From: Geobacter sp. UBA6151
GTDB lineage: Bacteria; Desulfobacterota; Desulfuromonadia; Geobacterales; Pseudopelobacteraceae
Reading direction: 5' to 3'
Length of the DNA stretch: 25,652 bases
Assembly (NCBI GenBank): GCA_002423105.1
Contig: DIUT01000061.1
Location: 1 to 25,652 of the forward strand
Shown here in pieces: positions 21,420-25,652 of the stretch. Below the pieces are notes generated by a model. It saw only the letters and a program-made list of their open reading frames with translations, did not search any database and was not told the DNA's origin. Made by a program: the position numbers and the translations under genes. Positions within the stretch are counted from its first letter, which is position 1. Each line of letters begins with the position of its first letter.

Positions 21420-23273
21420 TTGTCTATTCGTCTGATAGCCTCAATCATGGCGCTGCTCTGCCTGTCGATCTGGCTGGCCGGATGCACTGCCGCTTCCGGT
21501 GACCGGGAGCGCTGTCTCACCTGTCATCAGGGTATCGAACATGCCTCCCCTGCCCATCCGGGCTGCGTATCCTGCCACGGCGGCGACCCGGTTGCCCGTG
21601 ATAAAACGGAGGCCCATGCCGGTATGCGGGGCGAGAGCAACCCATCTGCGCCGAGCGTCTGGCAGGATGGCTGCGGACGTTGTCACCGCTACCAGCTGGA
21701 ACGGGTCAAATCCACCATCATGCAGACCAATAGCGGCATGATCCGCAACATTCAGCTCACCTGGGAGGGGGAGGATGGTCGTTCCTACTCGTCATCCGGG
21801 GGAGAACAGTTTGACGAGAAGGGCCGCACACTAAAGCTGAATCCGGTGGTGGAACTGGACAACCTCTCCGGCGAGCTGTACCGCAAGTTTTGCTCTCGCT
21901 GCCATATCGGCATCGCCAATGCTGAATCCTACGGAGCGGCCCATTCATCGGGCTGTGCTGCCTGTCATTTTCCCTGGAACGATACCGCAACCTACGAAGG
22001 GCGCGACAAGACAATCAAAGGTAAGGCCGGGTATTCCGCCAGCCATGCCATGGAGCCGTTCCCGGATATCCAGGTCTGCGCCCGCTGCCATAACCGTAGC
22101 GGCAGGATAGCCTTTTCCTACCAGGGGCTTAATGATGGCAATAACAGCCTGGTGCCCACCAGCGCTGGTGAAGGTGGCCCGCTGATGACCAGCGGCGCCC
22201 GCAACTTGACTCGCATCACCCCGGATGTCCATTTTGCGGCCGGCATGGAATGCATCGACTGTCACACTTCGCGGGATCTGATGGGGGATGGTTTTGCCTA
22301 CCAAAACATGTACCAGCAGACGGAAGTTGCCTGCGAGGATTGCCATGGCAGCGGCACGGAAACACCCCGTTACCGGGAAATAACCCGGGAAAATGACGAG
22401 GCGCTGCGCGAGTCGAAGAGCTACAAACTGCCGATGCAGGCGGGCAGCAGGATGATCCAGACCTCAAAAGGCCGCAGTTATTCCAACGTATTTTACCGCG
22501 AGGGCGTGATCTGGGTGCAGGGCAAGCGCAGCGGCAAGCTGCACAAAAGCAAAGTCATCACCGGGACTCCGGCGCACCGGATCGTTGGTCACGAACGGAT
22601 GGAATGCTACAGTTGTCATTCACGCACCGTGGTACAGTGTTACGGTTGCCACACCGCTTATGACAAGGGCAGGGATGGCATGGATTTCATCAAGGGCGAG
22701 GAGACTCCTGGGCTTTTTAGCGAGAGCGAGGATTACCGGATGCTGTCACCTTTTCCGCTGGCCCTGAACCAGCGGGGCAAGATATCCACCGTTACTCCCG
22801 GCTGCCAGACCTTTGTGACGGTGGTTGAGGCTGACGGTTCGCTCTCAAAATCCGGCTATGTATCCCGCTACAAAGGGAAACAGCAGTTGCGCTTTGCCCC
22901 CTTTTACTCGCACAATACCGGCAAAAAGGCGGTGGGCTGTGCAGAGTGCCATGGTAACCCGGCATATTTCGGTTTCGGCCAGCATGTTGTTGAAAAAAAC
23001 AGTATAAGAGCAACCCTGTTATGTGAGCGCTCAGACCACAAGCCGATGGACGGTTTTCTGGCGATGAACAACGGCAAAGTACAAGCCTTTTCCGCCATTA
23101 CCCGTGAAAACGCCCGCCCCTTGAACGGCGCGGAGGTGAAGCGGGCGCTCTCGGTCAACCTCTGCCTGCCCTGCCACGGGCGGGCCGAAGACCCGATCTA
23201 CCGGAAAGGACTGGATTATCGTGCGCTGGATGATGCCCTTCATCGCCGCCTGCTGTCTGTTGGCGACCGCTGA
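21420..23273 (+). CDS. Dodecaheme c-type cytochrome lipoprotein
   Basis: A 617-residue cytochrome with twelve CxxCH motifs, in order CLTCH, CVSCH, CGRCH, CSRCH, CAACH, CARCH, CIDCH, CEDCH, CYSCH, CYGCH, CAECH and CLPCH. The N-terminus is a lipoprotein signal with lipobox LAGC (C22 acylated). TTG 21420 is chosen as start because it keeps the basic R4 before the hydrophobic core; ATG 21447 would remove it. Its ribosome binding site is weak (GGAACCGG). Likely sits in the periplasm or at the outer membrane and takes part in electron transfer. Resembles in size and heme count the outer-membrane conduit cytochromes of Geobacter, but identity is not claimed. Overlaps the next gene by 53 bases. Confidence 0.9.
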   Translation: MSIRLIASIMALLCLSIWLAGCTAASGDRERCLTCHQGIEHASPAHPGCVSCHGGDPVARDKTEAHAGMRGESNPSAPSVWQDGCGRCHRYQLERVKSTIMQTNSGMIRNIQLTWEGEDGRSYSSSGGEQFDEKGRTLKLNPVVELDNLSGELYRKFCSRCHIGIANAESYGAAHSSGCAACHFPWNDTATYEGRDKTIKGKAGYSASHAMEPFPDIQVCARCHNRSGRIAFSYQGLNDGNNSLVPTSAGEGGPLMTSGARNLTRITPDVHFAAGMECIDCHTSRDLMGDGFAYQNMYQQTEVACEDCHGSGTETPRYREITRENDEALRESKSYKLPMQAGSRMIQTSKGRSYSNVFYREGVIWVQGKRSGKLHKSKVITGTPAHRIVGHERMECYSCHSRTVVQCYGCHTAYDKGRDGMDFIKGEETPGLFSESEDYRMLSPFPLALNQRGKISTVTPGCQTFVTVVEADGSLSKSGYVSRYKGKQQLRFAPFYSHNTGKKAVGCAECHGNPAYFGFGQHVVEKNSIRATLLCERSDHKPMDGFLAMNNGKVQAFSAITRENARPLNGAEVKRALSVNLCLPCHGRAEDPIYRKGLDYRALDDALHRRLLSVGDR

Positions 23274-24468
23274 AATAGTAAGTGCCGACAGTTGTTTCCG
23301 GTGTCATGGCGCTAGCGGCCAGACGGCGCATACGGTTTTTGCCTGCACCTTCTGCCACGTAAGCGACGGACGGCTACTTACCGCGCCGGATGGGTCGTCG
23401 CAGCGCGCCGCCGGGTGCGTCAGCTGCCATCCGGGACGCGATCGTATCTTTGATCAGGCCATGACTACCCGTCTGGCTGAACAGCGTTTTGTGCAACGCA
23501 GTTACGCCAGGATGGACAGTAATTTTTTCAACAAGAACTGCATGTCTTGTCATATAACCAGTTGTTCTGATTGTCATGGTAGTTTCAAGACACCCACAAA
23601 GCCTGCGGTAGGCACGTGTCAGAACTGTCATCGCGGCTACTACACCGGCTGGGATTATGCCGGTCGCGCCCCCCGTGAAGACAACATGCGCTACCAGCGG
23701 GGGCGGTCCGACAAGGGGGAAACCTGGCTGAAAATGTTGCCGGATGCGCATTACCGGGCTGGTATGACCTGTGGCGATTGCCATGGCATGTCCAGCTTGA
23801 TGGAGGGCGGGAAATCATCAAAAAACTGCCTTGATTGCCACAGGCCGGACCCGAAGGTGATCGAACACAGCATTGCGGCCCATATGGAGAAACTTGAATG
23901 CTACTCCTGTCATTCCGGCTGGGCACCCCAGGAGTATGGCACCTTCTACTTGCGCTTCCGCGACCTGAACCTGAAAGAGGATTTTGATCTGAAGCCGGGT
24001 CCAAGCCTTGAGTACCTGCGTAGCGCCTATCTGAAGCTGCAAGATGCGCCGCCGCTGGGGATCAATAGTTCAGGCAGAGTAAGCCCGATCCGTCCCCAGT
24101 TCATCGCCTACTACACCGATATCCAACGTGCCCGTAACAAAGGGCCGGAGAATACGCTGCTGGCGGCTGAATGGCGGGCCTTTTTTCCCCACACCATCCA
24201 GCGGGGGACTGTGACCTGTGAAGGTTGCCATGACAACCCGCGCCGTTTTCTGTTGGAACCGGTGTCACAGCGAATCTACCAGACGGCAAAGGATGGGCTT
24301 GGCCTGGAATCATTCTGGCTGCAAAAGGGACAGCGGGTGGTGAACGGTGACTTTCTCCCTCTCTGGCGCTATCAGAAGATGAGCAGCAAAACCCCGGCTT
24401 ACACAAAGGCGTACCTGCAAAAATGGAAATCTTTTCTCAATCACGTAGAACCTTCATCACGACCCTGA
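23221..24468 (+). CDS. Decaheme secreted c-type cytochrome
   Basis: A 415-residue cytochrome with ten CxxCH motifs: CFRCH, CTFCH, CVSCH, CMSCH, CSDCH, CQNCH, CGDCH, CLDCH, CYSCH and CEGCH. The signal peptide (about 1-22, cleaved near VSA-DS) has no lipobox, so a periplasmic location is likely. GTG 23221 is preferred: AAAGGA at 23205-23210 lies ten bases upstream, and ATG 23230 or 23233 would have poor spacing. The gene overlaps the dodecaheme gene by 53 bases and the Rieske gene by 46, so the three are translationally coupled. The C-terminal 150 residues hold only one heme and are otherwise without motif. Confidence 0.9.
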   Translation: MRWMMPFIAACCLLATAEIVSADSCFRCHGASGQTAHTVFACTFCHVSDGRLLTAPDGSSQRAAGCVSCHPGRDRIFDQAMTTRLAEQRFVQRSYARMDSNFFNKNCMSCHITSCSDCHGSFKTPTKPAVGTCQNCHRGYYTGWDYAGRAPREDNMRYQRGRSDKGETWLKMLPDAHYRAGMTCGDCHGMSSLMEGGKSSKNCLDCHRPDPKVIEHSIAAHMEKLECYSCHSGWAPQEYGTFYLRFRDLNLKEDFDLKPGPSLEYLRSAYLKLQDAPPLGINSSGRVSPIRPQFIAYYTDIQRARNKGPENTLLAAEWRAFFPHTIQRGTVTCEGCHDNPRRFLLEPVSQRIYQTAKDGLGLESFWLQKGQRVVNGDFLPLWRYQKMSSKTPAYTKAYLQKWKSFLNHVEPSSRP

Positions 24469-24818
24469 CCCTGCTGCTGGCTTCGGGTGGTCTGCTGGTG
24501 CGCTATCTTACCCCGCGCAGCAATGTGCGGCGCCGTGTGCTGGCAAGCGCCGCCCTTGCGGACGTGCCGGCTAACGGAGCACTGGTGTTCCGCAACGAGC
24601 GGGTGGCGATATTGAAGGATGACAGCGGCTATTATGCGCTGAGCCTGATCTGCACCCATCTGGGCTGCACGGTGACGGTGACCCCGGAGATGCTTTCATG
24701 CCCCTGCCACGGCAGCCGTTTTGACCGGCAGGGGAGGGTGCTGACCGGCCCGGCGGAACGGGCGCTGGAGCGGATGGATGTGGAACTGCGGGGGCAAGAA
24801 GTGGTGGTGCTGGGGTAG
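24423..24818 (+). CDS. Tat-exported Rieske [2Fe-2S] protein
   Basis: A 131-residue Rieske protein. The N-terminus has a twin-arginine motif (SRRTFIT, residues 7-13) followed by a hydrophobic segment (about 13-28), probably an uncleaved anchor. The cluster ligands are C77, H79, C93 and H96, with C82 and C95 placed for the stabilising disulfide, as in bc-type Rieske proteins. It starts 46 bases inside the decaheme gene, with AAAGG at 24405-24409 upstream. No cytochrome b gene follows: the next gene is a convergent toxin. The partner could be encoded elsewhere or the Rieske could serve the multiheme cytochromes directly. Confidence 0.93.
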   Translation: MEIFSQSRRTFITTLTLLLASGGLLVRYLTPRSNVRRRVLASAALADVPANGALVFRNERVAILKDDSGYYALSLICTHLGCTVTVTPEMLSCPCHGSRFDRQGRVLTGPAERALERMDVELRGQEVVVLG

Positions 24819-24823
24819 TGGGT

Positions 24824-25219
24824 TTAACGTGCCGGATGTATGAGGGTAAGCTCCGCGATAACGTCAAAATGCCGATCCACAGTCAACAGCGAGCAATTAT
24901 TCTCCAGTGCCAGGGCTGCAATAAGTACATCGGACAGCGGCAGGGTATGTCCTTTTTTACGCAAATTTGATGACAATTGTCCTGCCTTGATCCAAAGGCG
25001 GCCAGTCATTTCAAGATGCTGAATAGCCTGAAAAGCACGTAAAACCAGAGCTTCTTCCTTTGCATGTTTGATTCCCTGGAGCAGTTCGAAAAGCACAACG
25101 CCACAGGTGACAACTTCTCCCTGCACCAGCGCGGTTTCCACCTGTTCGGCCATTTGTGTGGGCCTGCCCCTGAAAAAATCGATCCAGGCGCAGGTATCAG
25201 GCAAAATTCTATTCACCAT
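24824..25219 (-). CDS. vapC: VapC-type PIN-domain toxin
   Basis: A 131-residue PIN-domain endoribonuclease. The acidic metal-binding residues of the family are present: D8 (LPDTCAWIDFF), E45 (ELLQG), D97 (PLSDVLIAALA) and D115 (TVDRHFD). VapC toxins cut tRNA or rRNA and are held inactive by VapB. The gene overlaps vapB by 11 bases on the same strand, which is typical for the pair. It ends five bases from the end of the Rieske gene in convergent orientation. Looks intact. No homologous target can be stated from sequence alone. Confidence 0.93.
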   Translation of the reverse strand: MVNRILPDTCAWIDFFRGRPTQMAEQVETALVQGEVVTCGVVLFELLQGIKHAKEEALVLRAFQAIQHLEMTGRLWIKAGQLSSNLRKKGHTLPLSDVLIAALALENNCSLLTVDRHFDVIAELTLIHPAR

Positions 25220-25442
25220 GATAGCGCTCCAGCTCCTCGGCTGCCTTCAATTCGAGCTTTTCTTCCTGTTCCCAATCGTACTCAATCCGCACCTTGCCGC
25301 GCAGATCAAGCAAAGCACGCATCCTCTGGCGACGGACATAATCCTCCATCACTGTAACAATGGCCCTGGTTTTTGATTTTTCCCCGGAAAGTTGCTGTAC
25401 TTCCGCAATAAGGTCATCTGGTATGTTAAGTGTTGCACGCAT
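25209..25442 (-). CDS. vapB: VapB-type antitoxin
   Basis: A 77-residue antitoxin. The N-terminus RATLNIPDDLIAEVQQLSGEKSKTRAIVTVMEDYVRRQR is a ribbon-helix-helix DNA-binding domain of the type seen in VapB2-like antitoxins, and the charged C-terminal tail would wrap around VapC. GGAGGTG lies six bases upstream of the ATG at 25440-25442, so this start is preferred over the in-frame ATG at 25455-25457, which would place the Shine-Dalgarno inside the gene. Stop overlaps the vapC start by 11 bases. Regulation by the flanking inverted repeat is expected. Confidence 0.88.
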   Translation of the reverse strand: MRATLNIPDDLIAEVQQLSGEKSKTRAIVTVMEDYVRRQRMRALLDLRGKVRIEYDWEQEEKLELKAAEELERYHGE

Positions 25443-25483
25443 ATAACGCACCTCCATGATATGTCGTTATTGTATGCGTTATA
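25442..25483 (-). promoter_or_regulatory. VapB operator candidate (9-bp inverted repeat)
   Basis: TATAACGCA (25442-25450) and TGCGTTATA (25475-25483) are perfect inverted repeats 24 bases apart. One arm touches the vapB start codon, and the other lies in the spacer between -35 and -10 of the promoter. This is the placing expected for autoregulation by a ribbon-helix-helix VapB-VapC complex. Confidence 0.6.
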
Positions 25484-25497
25484 GAGTGCGGGGTCAA
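25469..25497 (-). promoter_or_regulatory. vapBC promoter
   Basis: Read on the minus strand: TTGACC (25492-25497) as -35, a 17-base spacer, and TACAAT (25469-25474) as -10. Both hexamers match the sigma-70 consensus at five of six positions. It lies 27 bases before the vapB start codon. Confidence 0.75.
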
Positions 25498-25555
25498 GAA
25501 GGCATTTTATGGGGCGACGAAAAGCATATTGCTCAGGTGATTAAATGTACGAATC

Positions 25556-25610
25556 GTAGGGGCGAACTTTATGTTCGCTCAGTCCGGGCGATCGCAAGGA
25601 TCGCCCCTAC
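25556..25610. repeat. Palindromic intergenic repeat (REP/MITE-like, 55 bp)
   Basis: Terminal inverted repeats GTAGGGGCGA (25556-25565) and TCGCCCCTAC (25601-25610) enclose two hairpins: GCGAAC-TTTAT-GTTCGC (25562-25578) and GGGCGATC-GCAAG-GATCGCCC (25586-25606). Repeats of this GTAGGGGCGA...TCGCCCCTAC style are dispersed in many bacterial genomes. Only one copy lies in this window, so its repeat nature is inferred from structure. No transposase is next to it; the remaining sequence to the window end (25611-25652) shows nothing recognisable. Confidence 0.65.
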
Positions 25611-25652
25611 AGCAGAGTTTGAATGTTACCGGGTAGGTCAGGAGCCTTTCGG

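Noticed and set aside
24423..24818. A complete cytochrome bc complex around the Rieske gene
   Set aside because: No cytochrome b-like membrane protein is encoded in the window; only multiheme cytochromes precede it and a toxin gene follows.
25509..25544. Short frame MGRRKAYCSGD as the start of a repeat-associated transposase
   Set aside because: It stops after eleven codons and has no ribosome binding site; the resemblance to RAYT starts is not enough to call a pseudogene.

Overview
The window looks like chromosomal DNA from a Desulfuromonadia (Geobacter / Trichlorobacter-type) anaerobe. This rests on gene content: an LptFG and Prs-RplY-Pth-YchF housekeeping block, rubrerythrin plus desulfoferrodoxin, a PsrABC-type molybdoenzyme, secreted rhodaneses and large multiheme c-type cytochromes. 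The genus is an inference; no database was consulted.

Positions 1-3521 hold a possible ispE 3' end, tRNA-Gln(UUG), prs, rplY, pth and ychF. Positions 3607-4655 hold an anaerobe's oxygen-defence pair (rubrerythrin, desulfoferrodoxin) closed by a strong terminator. Positions 4690-6911 are lptF-lptG (LPS export permease). On the minus strand follow a hybrid sensor histidine kinase (6898-8862) and a cysteine-rich LysR regulator (8984-9892).

The LysR gene is divergent from the main accessory block (10075-18453). That block holds a putative outer-membrane barrel with a long Met/Gly/Ala-rich insertion, a small secreted protein ending in -AGC, a secreted monoheme/three-rhodanese fusion, a Tat-exported Mo-bisPGD catalytic subunit, an NrfD/PsrC-like membrane quinol subunit, a four-cluster ferredoxin subunit, and a second small Lys-rich secreted protein ending in -SGC. 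Together this reads as a quinone-linked respiratory reductase for polysulfide, thiosulfate or a selenium/tellurium oxyanion, with dedicated periplasmic sulfur (or selenium) handling proteins. The LysR/porin intergenic region carries five ATGC/GCAT half-sites at about 11-bp phasing, forming two textbook T-N11-A LysR boxes. Internal terminators after the barrel and rhodanese genes suggest graded expression.

Next come a class I methyltransferase, a methyl-accepting chemotaxis protein and a C_GCAxxG_C_C redox protein. After these is a tiny membrane-anchored reading frame whose in-frame TGA is followed by a SECIS-like hairpin and 26 more open codons, a candidate selenoprotein. Then, translationally coupled, come a 12-heme lipoprotein cytochrome, a 10-heme secreted cytochrome and a Tat-type Rieske protein. 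This is a plausible electron-transfer module with no cytochrome b beside it in the window.

The right end holds a vapBC toxin-antitoxin pair on the minus strand, with a good promoter and an inverted-repeat operator, and a 55-bp palindromic intergenic repeat. No stretch longer than 300 bases lacks a gene. No CRISPR array, rRNA gene or complete insertion sequence was seen.
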